A DNA stretch of 64,000 bases, taken from NCBI RefSeq assembly GCF_001262605.1, contig NZ_LGTC01000001.1, forward strand, positions 2,151,501 to 2,215,500. Direction: 5' to 3'. Position numbers and translations under genes: made by a program. Every line of letters begins with the position of its first letter. Within the stretch, counting starts at the first letter, position 1. This document shows positions 1-8,372 of this stretch, piece after piece. The stretch comes from Pseudobacteroides cellulosolvens ATCC 35603 = DSM 2933. Lineage in GTDB: Bacteria; Bacillota; Clostridia; Acetivibrionales; DSM-2933. Below the pieces are notes generated by a model. It saw nothing but the letters and a program-made list of their open reading frames with translations, ran no database searches and was not told the origin of the DNA.

Positions 1-1258
1 TTGGTGAAATGGTTATCTTGAAATCACTTTTTGTCTTCATAAAAATATCATTACGAACATAAGGTTGATCTCCAAAGAATATAACATTACTTAACTCACT
101 ACATCCCATGAATGCACAATCGCCCAAGCTGGCTAATCCTTTTGGTATTATTATTTCGGTAAGACTACTGCAATTACTGAATGCACAATAGCCTATTTTA
201 GTTTGCCCTTCTGCAAATACTATGCTTGTTAGTCCGCTGCACTCAGAGAATGCATGGTCAAATAAACAGGGTGTCCCTTCAAATACCAAACTTTTTACTC
301 CGGTACAACTACCAAATGCAAAAAATCCTATATATGTTACCCCTTTGGGAATTGTCAAACTGGTTAACCCGGTGCAATTTTTAAACGTACCGTCAAAAAT
401 ACATGTAATTCCCTCAGGAATCGTTATACTTCTTAAAGATCTGCAGCCCAAAAACGCCTCTTCTCCAAGTGTGGTTAGCCCTTTGGGAAGGGATATATCG
501 GTTAGTTTAGTACAGCCTGAAAATGCTCTATCTCTAATTACTGTTACACTTTCTGGAATTGTTACACTAACAAAATCACAACTTATAAATGCACTGGTGC
601 CAATGCCAATAACTTTTACTTCATTTATTTCGCTTGGTATTATAACATTTTCATCAGAACCGTTATAGCCATAAATCATTCCGGTTTGAGCATCAAAATC
701 AAATTCAGCTATATCTTCATAATGTTTATCAGACGCAGGTGTGTTCGTCGGTGTGTTTGTAGGTGTGTTTGTAGGTGTGTTTGTAGGTGTACTTGTTGGT
801 ATAGGTGTTGGTGTAGATTTTACATTGGACACTATTACTGTCTTGGACTTAAGAGTCAATTCCGAACCGCTTTCCCCTTTTCCCCTTACGGTTATCTTAT
901 GACTTCCATTTTTCAAGGTCTTTGTATCCAGATAATAATGAAAACCTGCGTTTTTATTATTGTATGCAGGATACGCTTTCAATACATCATTCCTTAAATC
1001 ACCATAAACTGCTGTCCCTTTAACAACTGAATCAACCAGTACTTCCACTTTACTTACTCCACTGCTATCCAGGAACCATCCAGACACTTTATAATTTTCA
1101 CTTATGGTCTGTTTTTCCTTTGGATAATCAAGATAACCTCGTGGCTGTAAAGCTGCTTTTGTATACCCCGGTGTTGCTGCTAATACAAACACATTACCAG
1201 CAAAGGATAATTGGAATATCATGAGTACTGCCAGCATAACTGCCGCTTTCTTTTTCAT
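1..1258 (-). CDS. Secreted BspA-type leucine-rich-repeat protein, 3' end cut by window edge
   Basis: The reading frame is open from the ATG at 1258 to the left edge, so about 419 residues are seen and the C-terminus is missing. Residues 1-28 form a signal peptide (KKK, then a hydrophobic run ending near VLAA). Residues ~30-140 look like a bacterial Ig-like or adhesion module. A Thr-Pro linker of repeated NTPT units lies near residue 155-175. From ~residue 210 there are tandem ~23-residue LRR_5/BspA repeats with the pattern AFxxCxxLxxIxIPxGxxxIG. Upstream GGGGTGA supports the start. BspA repeats usually mediate surface binding to proteins or glycans; the ligand here is unknown. The architecture is typical of secreted clostridial proteins. 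Confidence 0.85.
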   Translation of the reverse strand, partial: MKKKAAVMLAVLMIFQLSFAGNVFVLAATPGYTKAALQPRGYLDYPKEKQTISENYKVSGWFLDSSGVSKVEVLVDSVVKGTAVYGDLRNDVLKAYPAYNNKNAGFHYYLDTKTLKNGSHKITVRGKGESGSELTLKSKTVIVSNVKSTPTPIPTSTPTNTPTNTPTNTPTNTPASDKHYEDIAEFDFDAQTGMIYGYNGSDENVIIPSEINEVKVIGIGTSAFISCDFVSVTIPESVTVIRDRAFSGCTKLTDISLPKGLTTLGEEAFLGCRSLRSITIPEGITCIFDGTFKNCTGLTSLTIPKGVTYIGFFAFGSCTGVKSLVFEGTPCLFDHAFSECSGLTSIVFAEGQTKIGYCAFSNCSSLTEIIIPKGLASLGDCAFMGCSELSNVIFFGDQPYVRNDIFMKTKSDFKITISP

Positions 1259-1286
1259 AAAGATATTCACCCCTATTAATTAAATT

Positions 1287-1391
1287 TTAGTCATGATCAA
1301 AAAAATACTCCGCTATAAATTTCGATCATGTGCTGACTTAACTGGTCAACACCCGCTCATAAGCGGAAGCAATATTTCGCTCATGCCTTAA
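1287..1391. repeat. Palindromic element, copy A
   Basis: This is a ~105-bp near-palindrome bounded by TTAGTCATGA on the left and TCATGCCTTAA on the right. An outer arm TCCGCT (1309-1314) pairs with AGCGGA, and an inner hairpin has arms GTG.TGAC and GTCA.CAC around TTAACTG. It is roughly 85-90% identical by eye to copy C (8329-8434) and shares its layout with copy B (3905-4009). It lies between the promoter at 1414-1442 and the start of the LRR gene, so it would be transcribed as that gene's 5' leader. Confidence 0.75.
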
Positions 1392-1413
1392 CTCACAATA
1401 TATATTTAAATGA

Positions 1414-1442
1414 ATTCTAACAAATAAATGTAATACAGTCAA
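1414..1442 (-). promoter_or_regulatory. Sigma-A-like promoter of the LRR gene
   Basis: On the minus strand TTGACT (1442-1437) and TAGAAT (1419-1414) are separated by exactly 17 bp. The expected start of transcription near 1407 falls just before palindromic copy A and about 150 nt before the ATG of the LRR gene. AT-rich DNA gives chance matches, but the position and spacing are good. Confidence 0.55.
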
Positions 1443-1533
1443 ATATTATTAATGTATTGTATGCAAATAACTCAATAAAGTATATTACTAAAATATAAAA
1501 AATAAAATATGCCTTTTATGACAGCTTCTATTG

Positions 1534-1574
1534 CAAAAAAATAGAAATTATGGAGCAGCATACACCATAATTTC
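1534..1574 (-). terminator. Rho-independent terminator of the PaaK-like gene
   Basis: Minus-strand stem GAAATTATGG/CCATAATTTC (1574-1565 with 1553-1544), 11-nt loop, followed by TATTTTTTTG. It lies 45 bp past the stop codon of the 1620-2936 gene. Confidence 0.8.
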
Positions 1575-1619
1575 CTATCCATCAAAAAGAATTCGTTATA
1601 AATACCCCTCCAATAAAAA

Positions 1620-2936
1620 TTAATCGGAATCAATATTGCTTATGAGACCGACAAACTTACCATTTGGTCCTCTTGGTATTTCGCTTACAGTCTCAACTTC
1701 AATTTTCATTGTATCTGATGTGTATTTTTTACTTAAATAAATTAAATCTTTGAGATCAGAGTCTGTAAATTTATTATTTGTTACAACTTTTACAATCATT
1801 TCACCCTTTTTATTTTGTATGAATTGTGCTTCATCAATGTTATTTGCATAATCCGTAATAAATGAAAGTATGATAATAGGGATTTTTATGCCTTCCGGTG
1901 TAATAACATGTTTGCCGCTTCTTCCGTTTATTCTCTCTATTGATCTAAAGGACCTTCCACAACTACATTTTTTTGAAGATAATTCAACAATATCCCCTGT
2001 TCTATATCTTAAAAGAGGCATCAAATAATTATTAAGACTGGTTCCCACTACTTCCAACCCCTGCTCGGTTTTAATCAACTCTGTAATTGAATAATCTTCT
2101 ACTATGTGATATGTTCCTTCTTCACAGTGTGCTATAGCCGAAACCCTCTCTGCCTGTCCATACCAGTCAAAAACCTTGCAGTTAAAAACCTGCTCAATTA
2201 ATTTTTTTTGTTTATTCCCCAGGTTTTCAGAGGAGGTAAATACCGCTGTTAATTTAAGGGGTTTATTAAATTTATCAAAATATAATGCCATTTGATAAAC
2301 TATAGAAGGATAGGCATATATAACCTTAGGGTCAAATTCAATTATTTTGTCAATATATAAACTTGCGGTCTCATCATTTAAGTGGTAGGAAGACATTTTA
2401 AGCTCCCTGGTAGCCGGTGAATACTTCCAAAAAGGTGGTGTCTTGCATTCTAAAGGAACAATATCTTCACCTCTTAAAGTTACCCTTTTCAAGCTGTAAT
2501 CCCCTGCATGGAGCCAATTTCTCCATAAGGAAGCATTTTCAAAATTTATGGAATAATAGTCACGGAATAAGGATAATGGAGTACCGGTACTGCCCCCAGT
2601 CCGTGCTTTTTTCATGAATACCCTATCAATTAATCTTTTAGAAAGGAACTTATCAAGATTATCTCTTACAATACGCTTTTCCAAAAACGGCAGCTTTTCC
2701 AAATCAGATATTTTTGTAATATCATCAGGCTTAAGCTTTAGATTATCAAACAATTCTCTATAGTATGGAACATATTTATAACTATGTTCTATAATTTTTT
2801 TTAATTTGATATTGTTATAGTTGTCAAGCTGTTCCATTGAATAAAATTCAGTTTGATTTAGCTCCTTCAGAATTTTATTATATGTAACACCCTTACGGAT
2901 AAATTGCTTTAAATATGAATTAAAACTATGAAACAT
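1620..2936 (-). CDS. PaaK/CapK-family adenylate-forming enzyme (phenylacetate-CoA ligase-like)
   Basis: This 438-residue protein matches the phenylacetate-CoA ligase/CapK branch of adenylate-forming enzymes. The ATP-binding motif RTGGSTGTP is at 112-120, DWYGQAERV at 257-265, the hinge motif LRYRTGD at 309-315, and a CSCGRS metal-binding-like cluster at 324-329. Known members activate a carboxylic acid to an acyl-adenylate. Members inside capsule clusters (CapK) are thought to serve polymer modification, but the substrate is not known. It stands alone between two minus-strand units, with its own terminator and an AAGGG ribosome site. A paralogue lies at 37653-38888 beside sugar genes, which supports a surface-glycan role by inference. 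Confidence 0.85.
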   Translation of the reverse strand: MFHSFNSYLKQFIRKGVTYNKILKELNQTEFYSMEQLDNYNNIKLKKIIEHSYKYVPYYRELFDNLKLKPDDITKISDLEKLPFLEKRIVRDNLDKFLSKRLIDRVFMKKARTGGSTGTPLSLFRDYYSINFENASLWRNWLHAGDYSLKRVTLRGEDIVPLECKTPPFWKYSPATRELKMSSYHLNDETASLYIDKIIEFDPKVIYAYPSIVYQMALYFDKFNKPLKLTAVFTSSENLGNKQKKLIEQVFNCKVFDWYGQAERVSAIAHCEEGTYHIVEDYSITELIKTEQGLEVVGTSLNNYLMPLLRYRTGDIVELSSKKCSCGRSFRSIERINGRSGKHVITPEGIKIPIIILSFITDYANNIDEAQFIQNKKGEMIVKVVTNNKFTDSDLKDLIYLSKKYTSDTMKIEVETVSEIPRGPNGKFVGLISNIDSD

Positions 2937-3081
2937 TTGTTAAACCCTTCCACAATCCCTAAATATAATTATAAAAACCGATATATTCTATATTATAATA
3001 TACCATTATAATTATTGCATTATTTATTTTTGCTTCTTAGGGCAACAAACATTTCACTTATTGAATGGTGGAGAAATAATA

Positions 3082-3116
3082 AAAAGCTAACTTGTTAATC
3101 ATCAAAGTTAGCTTTT
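3082..3116 (-). terminator. Terminator hairpin downstream of the Rpn relic
   Basis: Stem AAAAGCTAACTT (3082-3093) pairs with AAGTTAGCTTTT (3105-3116) around an 11-nt loop. The A/T ends allow termination in either direction. It sits just past the stop codon of the decayed Rpn gene. Confidence 0.65.
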
Positions 3117-3118
3117 AT

Positions 3119-3145
3119 GAAGTAATATTTTAGTCATTCCTTAAT
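3119..3145 (-). repeat. Half copy D of the palindromic element
   Basis: On the minus strand the sequence TTAAGGAATGAC followed by TAAAATATTACTTC matches one arm of the ~105-bp palindromic element (arm form TTAAGGCATGA, then GAAATATT, then CTTC). Its first TAA is the stop codon of the Rpn relic and a terminator hairpin follows. Only one arm is present. Confidence 0.4.
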
Positions 3146-3640
3146 TAAACAATTTTTCAACTTCTTCTCTTGGTAAATCTGTAACTTCAATAATTTTATC
3201 TATACTCAATCCCAACACAATAAGCTTTTTAGCTACCTCTATCTTTCCCTCTATCTTTCCTTCTATCTTTCCTTGCTCAATCCCTGCAACTTTTGCCTTT
3301 TTCTTCATTTCTTCTATAGTATTTGCTAAATTATAAACCATATTTTCCACCTCCATTGTGTTTGCCTTTTCCAATATTTCATCTATTTTAGGCTGTAATT
3401 CTTCTGATATTCTAGGCTTTATTTAGCGGCATTTGATAATCTACTGAAGATTGTAATTCAAGCAAACAATAAAATATAATGTCTCTATCCTTTATTTTTA
3501 ACCTGTATACTATATCTGACTCTTTTTCTTTAAAATCCTGAAGTACATAACTTTTATTAATCAGTACTGCCTGACTTTCATCTATATCATTTGCCCAACT
3601 TTCTTTTCTCTTTTTTTACTTGCCATTTTGTGTTGCCCAT
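3141..3640 (-). pseudogene. Decayed Rpn-family (PD-(D/E)XK) nuclease/transposase-like gene
   Basis: Three collinear pieces remain. An N-terminal start MGNTKWQVKKEKRK (ATG at 3640) runs into a frameshift in an A-rich tract. A middle segment (about 3600-3415) reads ...NKSYVLQDFKEKESDIVYR... then IIFYCLLELQSSVDYQMPL and ends in TAG at 3412-3414. A C-terminal segment (about 3420-3141) carries the GKIEGKIEGKIEVAKKL repeat and ends EEVEKLFN. Intact family members are ~280-300 residues, so much of the N-terminal region and the part between the middle and C-terminal pieces is deleted. Rpn proteins are recombination-promoting nucleases; this copy is surely inactive. The Gly-Lys-Ile-Glu repeat is a usual low-complexity feature of the family. 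Confidence 0.75.
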
Positions 3641-3870
3641 TACATCTATATTATAGCATATGGTCAAATTGCTATCAACTTAGGTGATTCCAAAATAATA
3701 ACTGGTAACTCTATATAAATTATATCATAAAACCAGCTCATTTCAAACGTATGTTCTCTATTTCTTTGTTTATTTTTTACATGTTGAAGTTGAATCCTCA
3801 AATAACCTTGCATATAATTTATCAAACATAAACTAAAATACAATAAACAAATGTATATTTTACATCCTCA

Positions 3871-3899
3871 TTGTTAACTCTGGAAATATTTGATATAAT
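3871..3899 (+). promoter_or_regulatory. Sigma-A-like promoter of the pentapeptide/toxin/immunity operon
   Basis: TTGTTA (3871-3876), 17-bp spacer, TATAAT (3894-3899). The predicted transcript starts near 3906 and so begins with palindromic copy B. Confidence 0.6.
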
Positions 3900-3904
3900 C
3901 ATCA

Positions 3905-4009
3905 TCAGTCATGTTGAAAATATAACTTCCCTTATAATTTCGCTTTCGTGTTTACTTAACTCGTGAACATACGCTCAAAACGGGAACTAATATTTCAATC
4001 ATGCCTTAA
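3905..4009. repeat. Palindromic element, copy B
   Basis: This is the most diverged of three ~105-bp copies, but it keeps the structure. The outer arm CATGTTGAAAATATAACTTC has an inverted partner ending in TCATGCCTTAA. The inner hairpin arms are GTGTTTAC and GTGAACAT around TTAACTC. Compared with copy C (GTGTTGAC/GTCAACAC), both inner-arm changes keep G-U pairs, as expected if the RNA structure matters. It occupies the leader between promoter and first gene of the toxin operon. Confidence 0.7.
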
Positions 4010-4063
4010 TCAAAAAATGATTTATATGATAAGTATTCAGCTTGATGTAAGGAGATAAATTTT

Positions 4064-5332
4064 ATGACTAGAGAAGAAGCATTGGAGCATTTTAAGAAAG
4101 AGTATTGTGACAAGTATTTTCTTGATATGGATAAAAAAATAGCTGCATTCATTAAAGAAAACGAAGAAAAGCTACTATTGGAATTTATGGGAAATTTCAG
4201 GAATTTATGCTTAAAGGTTAAAGAAATGCAGGATAAAGGCCTAACACCCAAGATAGCATATATAACATATTCTTTTGGTATTGATAATATTAATGGTGAA
4301 AGCCAGGAGTATGAAGTTCAGGCATACGGTAAAGAGTGGTTTTTTGAAGATAGTGAAGAATGTAAGATACCGTATGATGTTAGGTGGCTTTATAGTTTTA
4401 TGGAAGAAACCTATAAAGAACTTTCAGATATAAGCAAGAAATATATCGGACAAATAACAAAGGGCGACCTTGCGGCTGTAAGGAAAGTAGGAGTACTTAG
4501 ATGTGATATAAGTCTTGTTAAGTTTGCAAAAATTGCAATAGAAAAAGCTGTCGGGATAGATGAATTTAAACTAATTGAAAAGGAAGAAGTATTTGAAATC
4601 AGAATCGGAGAATATAAGGGCTTTAATGAAATAATCTACAAAGAGGATATCCGAAAAAAAGACTCAAAAGAAATAGTCGCGTGGCTGGAAGGCAAAAACG
4701 GCACATATTCATATGAGATACTCCGTGAATTAGACCTTTCAGGCGGCGATTATGAAAAACTCACCATGCATCACGCAGATTTATCAAAATGTGATTTGTC
4801 AAACGCTAACTTTGAAGATGCAAGCCTCATTGGAACAAAATTTATAGCTGCTAAAATAGATAACACCAATTTTAAAAATGCCGTACTAGCTGAATCAAAT
4901 TTCAATTCGACAGCAATAAAAAATTCAAATTTTCAAGGTTCATCTTTAAGAGCCTCAGATTTGAGTAATACAAAAATTGATGGCTGCAACCTTCAAAATG
5001 TAAACTTTTCAAAATCAAAATTATCAAATTGTATCATCAAAAATGCCAATTTAGAAAACGTTAAATTTGTCTTTACATGTTTGGAAAACTCGGATTTGAG
5101 TGGACAGGACCTTAGAAATTCAAGATTTTCAATAGCAAATCTTAAAGGTGCAAACTTATCAGATACAGATTTGAGAGGAGTAGAATTTGCAAAGGTTGAT
5201 TTAACGCAAACAAATTTAGATAATGCCAAATTTGGTCAAAACAAAATCATAGAACTAAAAATACTGGCTAAAGATGCAGCAAAACTCAACGTAACTGAGG
5301 AACAAAAAAAAGAACTAATTATTGTTAATTGA
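4064..5332 (+). CDS. Pentapeptide-repeat protein with unknown N-terminal domain
   Basis: 422 residues. Residues 1-220 form a mostly helical and mixed domain that I do not recognise. Residues ~222-395 are pentapeptide repeats of the A(D/N)Lxx type (such as ADLSKCDLSNANF), which fold as a right-handed quadrilateral beta-helix. No signal peptide or membrane segment is present, so it is cytoplasmic. It is the first gene of an operon with an AHH nuclease 18 bp downstream and two immunity genes. In type VI systems, pentapeptide repeats follow DUF2169 in adaptor proteins that load effectors. A similar chaperone/adaptor role is inferred from context only; no DUF2169 motif was identified. A DNA-mimic role like that of Qnr proteins is a less likely alternative. 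Confidence 0.8.
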   Translation: MTREEALEHFKKEYCDKYFLDMDKKIAAFIKENEEKLLLEFMGNFRNLCLKVKEMQDKGLTPKIAYITYSFGIDNINGESQEYEVQAYGKEWFFEDSEECKIPYDVRWLYSFMEETYKELSDISKKYIGQITKGDLAAVRKVGVLRCDISLVKFAKIAIEKAVGIDEFKLIEKEEVFEIRIGEYKGFNEIIYKEDIRKKDSKEIVAWLEGKNGTYSYEILRELDLSGGDYEKLTMHHADLSKCDLSNANFEDASLIGTKFIAAKIDNTNFKNAVLAESNFNSTAIKNSNFQGSSLRASDLSNTKIDGCNLQNVNFSKSKLSNCIIKNANLENVKFVFTCLENSDLSGQDLRNSRFSIANLKGANLSDTDLRGVEFAKVDLTQTNLDNAKFGQNKIIELKILAKDAAKLNVTEEQKKELIIVN

Positions 5333-5350
5333 ATGCTGGGGGGATAGTTT

Positions 5351-6424
5351 ATGGGGAATGATGTTGCAAAAACAGGTGCCTCAAGTGCTGTTCTTGCTGA
5401 TTTAATAATTTCAAAACCAAAATCAAGAGATGAAGTCAAAGCAGAAATTGAAAAGCGACTAGAAGCATGGAAAGCAGGATTGACCAGTCTTGCAGAAGGT
5501 GCTCAAAGGCTCATGAATACTTATCTAGATAAAATGGATGCTCTTGAAGATAGACTCGGTATTGGAGATGATGTCAGCCAGGAAATAGCTGAATTAGAAG
5601 CTCGTATAGCAGATCTTCAAGTAAAGAAATACACAAGTGAAGACCTTGAAAAGCAGAGACAAGCAGCACTTCAGAGTGTAATGAAAGATTGGGAAAGCAA
5701 CGTATGTCCTTTCTGCGGCAGAGTCTTCAGTGATGCAGGCGGCGTTGGAGCTCATTTGAACATAAGCGATAAACAAGTGGAAGAAATGAATACAGCCGCT
5801 ACCAGAAGCAGCAGTTACGCAAGGACTTTTAAAAATAACAGAGACAAAGAAGGTGGGGAATCAATATCTGGGACTGTAGACGCAGGTCTTAAGAAAGAAG
5901 TGGCATATAGTGAGGAGATACATCACCTTATATCTGTAGACCCTTACGCCACTACCCTAAGGCTTTCTAGAGTAGGTAACTTAGCCGGGTTTAATGTTAA
6001 CGGTATTTCAAACTTAATTGCACTTGCAACAGTAGCTCAAAGCTTCAAAGCTGACCATGGAAAGTCATTTACAAAACTTCCACAGGAAGTCAAAGAGAGA
6101 ATATATGAATTAATCACAGATAAAACAGGCAATCAAATTCATCAAGGGGCACATGACGGGCCATATGAAGAAAGGTTAATTCAACGGTTATCGGAACTTG
6201 AGCAGAAAATTATGAAATTAAGTGAAGGCGGCTGCATTGGGCAGACAAAAGATGGACAAACACAAGCTAAAGATATGTTTGATAGCGAAGTAGCAAAACT
6301 TCAGGAAGAGATTAAAAATGATTTGGCAGAATTCGATCCTAAGGAAATTGACCCCGAAACTGCATGGATACTATCTCAGATCAACATGAATATAATTGCT
6401 AAGAAAAAGGGAGAAGCAATATGA
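5351..6424 (+). CDS. AHH-family HNH/Endo VII nuclease, predicted polymorphic toxin
   Basis: 357 residues in three parts. Residues 1-115 are helical with coiled-coil character (to ~110). A CxxC zinc knuckle with a following His (C119, C122, H135) lies in the middle. The AHH nuclease signature comes last: HH at 191-192, a conserved Asn in SNLIAL near 221, and HxxxH (H264, H268) in the NQIHQGAHDGPY segment. AHH domains are predicted metal-dependent nucleases found mainly as toxin tips in polymorphic toxin systems. There is no signal peptide, so export would need a dedicated machine, which is not in the window. The stop overlaps the start of the next gene (ATGA), tying it to an Imm11-like protein. 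The start follows GGGGGGAT. Confidence 0.8.
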   Translation: MGNDVAKTGASSAVLADLIISKPKSRDEVKAEIEKRLEAWKAGLTSLAEGAQRLMNTYLDKMDALEDRLGIGDDVSQEIAELEARIADLQVKKYTSEDLEKQRQAALQSVMKDWESNVCPFCGRVFSDAGGVGAHLNISDKQVEEMNTAATRSSSYARTFKNNRDKEGGESISGTVDAGLKKEVAYSEEIHHLISVDPYATTLRLSRVGNLAGFNVNGISNLIALATVAQSFKADHGKSFTKLPQEVKERIYELITDKTGNQIHQGAHDGPYEERLIQRLSELEQKIMKLSEGGCIGQTKDGQTQAKDMFDSEVAKLQEEIKNDLAEFDPKEIDPETAWILSQINMNIIAKKKGEAI

Positions 6425-6972
6425 AAAAGTTTTACACAATTGAATCAGATTTTATGGCACAAGATTACAAAATAAGATTGGGAAGATTGCCTGACAGCAT
6501 AAACAAGAGAGCTTTCCTTTTGGATGAATGGCAATATATTGATGATTCAAGGGTTTTTTTGCAGTATGAAAAAGTCGGTTCAAGCTTACCTGATGTCTAT
6601 ACATATAATGTTCCACTAGTTTCATCTAAATTCAAAGAGGTACTTGATGATGCCGGCATAACAAATTGTTTCTTTAAACCTGTATGCTTATTTGAAAACA
6701 AAGAAGATATAGCAGAATATTATTTGATGCTTGTTGAGCCTCTGGATTGTGTCATATGGGATAAAAGTCAGCATACCGAAGATTGCGGTCTTAGGAAAAT
6801 TACCGGAGGGTTTGAAATAGATCAAAACAAAGTTGGCAACTTTAGAATATTTAAAATTAAAGATGTTTTAAACAGGTTTTGGATAATCGATGAACACCTC
6901 AAAGTCAGGCTTGAAGAAGCAGGAATAAACGCCGCAAGAATTCTGGAAATCGGCGAATATTGGGGTTTATAG
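6421..6972 (+). CDS. Imm11-like (DUF1629) immunity protein, first copy
   Basis: 183 residues, overlapping the nuclease stop by 4 bp. The C-terminal third has the pattern typical of Imm11/DUF1629, a cognate immunity family of polymorphic toxins: (F/Y)(R/K)(I/V)FK(I/V)K, then WIIDE, then LEEAGI. It shares this frame with the second copy at 6983-7507 (YKVFKVKGIAEDFIILDED). Tight translational coupling to the AHH nuclease makes it the likely antidote. Family assignment rests on motif memory, not a search. Confidence 0.7.
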   Translation: MKKFYTIESDFMAQDYKIRLGRLPDSINKRAFLLDEWQYIDDSRVFLQYEKVGSSLPDVYTYNVPLVSSKFKEVLDDAGITNCFFKPVCLFENKEDIAEYYLMLVEPLDCVIWDKSQHTEDCGLRKITGGFEIDQNKVGNFRIFKIKDVLNRFWIIDEHLKVRLEEAGINAARILEIGEYWGL

Positions 6973-6982
6973 GAGTCATTAC

Positions 6983-7507
6983 ATGAAAAAGTATTATATT
7001 CTTCAAAGCGATAAAAATTTGACAAATGTTATAGAGCCTAAAGGAATTACAAAATCAATCAACCCGGATTATGTGAAGGAGAACAAAATTCAATTCATTA
7101 ATCCTGAACCCGAACAATTTTATATTGAGCCTAAATCATCCAGCATTTATCCTGACTATATTAAAAAGCCTCTCCCCTTTATCTCAGATAAACTATACAG
7201 GATTTTTTTCGGATTAAATATTAACAGCATATTTTACAAGCCTGTTGTTTTTGCCGACGTTAAAAAGATGAAGCAGGACTTGTATTGGCTTATTATACCA
7301 AGGAAGATAAATTGCTTGTCAGATAAGACGGAATTCAATGTGGATGGTTCTGTTAACAAGATGGTAATTGATAGCAGTAAAGTTGGCTGCTATAAGGTGT
7401 TTAAAGTTAAAGGAATTGCTGAAGATTTTATAATTTTAGATGAAGATATTGTTGCATTGCTTACTGGTGCTAATGCCATAGGATTAAGTTATGTAAAAAT
7501 ATGTTAG
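6983..7507 (+). CDS. Imm11-like (DUF1629) immunity protein, second copy
   Basis: 174 residues, 10 bp after the first copy, with AGGAG before its ATG. It is clearly related to the first copy by its C-terminal half (KVGCYKVFKVKG, then FIILDEDIVALL), but the N-terminal half is different. A near-identical broken copy of its C-terminal two-thirds lies at 8619-8998. Tandem immunity genes commonly protect against variants of a toxin; that is inference here. Confidence 0.7.
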   Translation: MKKYYILQSDKNLTNVIEPKGITKSINPDYVKENKIQFINPEPEQFYIEPKSSSIYPDYIKKPLPFISDKLYRIFFGLNINSIFYKPVVFADVKKMKQDLYWLIIPRKINCLSDKTEFNVDGSVNKMVIDSSKVGCYKVFKVKGIAEDFIILDEDIVALLTGANAIGLSYVKIC

Positions 7508-7510
7508 AAA

Positions 7511-7552
7511 AAGACCATACTAAGAATCTGTTAAAATTATTAACATGGTCTT
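7511..7552 (+). terminator. Hairpin between convergent immunity genes
   Basis: AAGACCAT (7511-7518) pairs with ATGGTCTT (7545-7552). Inside it, GTTAA and TTAAC also pair. There is only a short U-tract. It ends the plus-strand toxin/immunity operon. Confidence 0.5.
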
Positions 7553-7593
7553 GTTTCTGAATAAAGCTTAATTTAAAAGTGACTCAAGGAATA

Positions 7594-8211
7594 CTATGCT
7601 TTGGCGGCAATTAAAACCGCTTCATTCAAATACCAGTTCCAATAATCTCTTCTTTTTTCTATATCATTATCATCGTCACTCCAGTACAAGCCAGATAAAG
7701 CTACTGAAGCTGCAAAACTTGCATCCCACAAATCCACATCACGATCTTCTTCATCATCGTCTTTGTCATATGCTTCATCCTCATCATCAACTTCTTCATC
7801 AAAAAGAGCAGTTCCGAGCACAAGTGACACACAATTCCCTGCTGCAAAGGGTCTTAATGGCCCACTCTCCAAATTTGTCAAACGAGCACTAAATTCATTA
7901 AACATGTTGTAGCATCTTTCCCATGATCTTAACCCATCCATGTATTCCTTCACATATTTTAATATATGTAATGCATCATACTTGTCTGAATAAACCTCCT
8001 GCCATATTGGAAGAACTTTTTCGGCACACAAAAAAGCAAGCTTTAGTCTTTTTATTAATGGCTTTGTTATTATAGCTTTTTCTTCATCCATTTCACATGG
8101 TCCAAAAGCTGACCAAATCTTTTTTCTATAACTTAAAATTAACCGACCATTAGGTTCATTTTGTAAAGCTTCTTTTGCTTTATTTATTTCTAAATTCAAC
8201 TTATTATTCAT
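7594..8211 (-). CDS. Imm5-like predicted immunity protein
   Basis: 205 residues, mostly helical. The N-terminal pattern LSYRKKIWSAFGP, then LAFLCAEKVLPIW, fits the Imm5 family of polymorphic-toxin immunity proteins as I remember it. An acidic run (DEEVDDEDEAYDKDDDEED) lies near 140-158 and DWxxWYxxxA ends the protein. It is convergent with the Imm11 genes, with no cognate toxin beside it, so it reads as an orphan immunity gene. A GAGGAG site lies before the ATG. Family call is moderate; an island role is supported by its neighbours. Confidence 0.6.
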   Translation of the reverse strand: MNNKLNLEINKAKEALQNEPNGRLILSYRKKIWSAFGPCEMDEEKAIITKPLIKRLKLAFLCAEKVLPIWQEVYSDKYDALHILKYVKEYMDGLRSWERCYNMFNEFSARLTNLESGPLRPFAAGNCVSLVLGTALFDEEVDDEDEAYDKDDDEEDRDVDLWDASFAASVALSGLYWSDDDNDIEKRRDYWNWYLNEAVLIAAKA

Positions 8212-8240
8212 CTAAAAATCTCCTCATTAAATTTACCATC

Positions 8241-8372
8241 TTAATCCGGAAGGAAAAACATATTTCCATTTTCGTCAAAAAGATTAACTCCTCCAGGCTC
8301 AGCTACTATTTGGGTCATGCCATCATTTTTAGTCATGATCAAAAAATAACTTCCGCTATAAATTTCGCTCAT
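8241..8372 (-). CDS. Small ORF overlapping palindromic copy C
   Basis: A 43-codon frame starts at ATG 8372 inside the palindromic element and ends 29 bp before the Imm5-like gene. A shorter form starts at ATG 8336. The non-element part reads like a protein C-terminus (GGVNLFDENGNMFFLPD). No ribosome site precedes either start. It is either a real small gene whose 5' end has been taken over by the element, or the tail of a lost toxin or immunity gene. Confidence 0.3.
   Translation of the reverse strand: MSEIYSGSYFLIMTKNDGMTQIVAEPGGVNLFDENGNMFFLPD

Larger units (their letters stand above)
3641..4063 (+). other. Intergenic region holding promoter and leader of the toxin operon
   Basis: No gene was found in these ~420 bases. 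The second half contains the promoter at 3871-3899 and palindromic copy B at 3905-4009. The ribosome site AAGGAGAT lies just before the ATG at 4064. The first half is AT-rich with no recognisable feature. Confidence 0.6.

Noticed and set aside
222..668. 148-codon plus-strand frame with regular repeats
   Set aside because: Mirror of the leucine-rich repeats of the minus-strand gene, whose signal peptide, ribosome site and promoter are clear.
686..997. Cys/Arg-rich open frame on the plus strand
   Set aside because: It is the antisense of the Thr-Pro linker and Ig-like region of the LRR protein; the repeated CRCVCRC pattern comes from the linker's ACA/CCT-type codons. No ribosome site.
7596..7892. 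His-rich 98-codon frame
   Set aside because: Antisense of the acidic part of the Imm5-like gene (Asp/Glu codons read as His/Leu/Ser).
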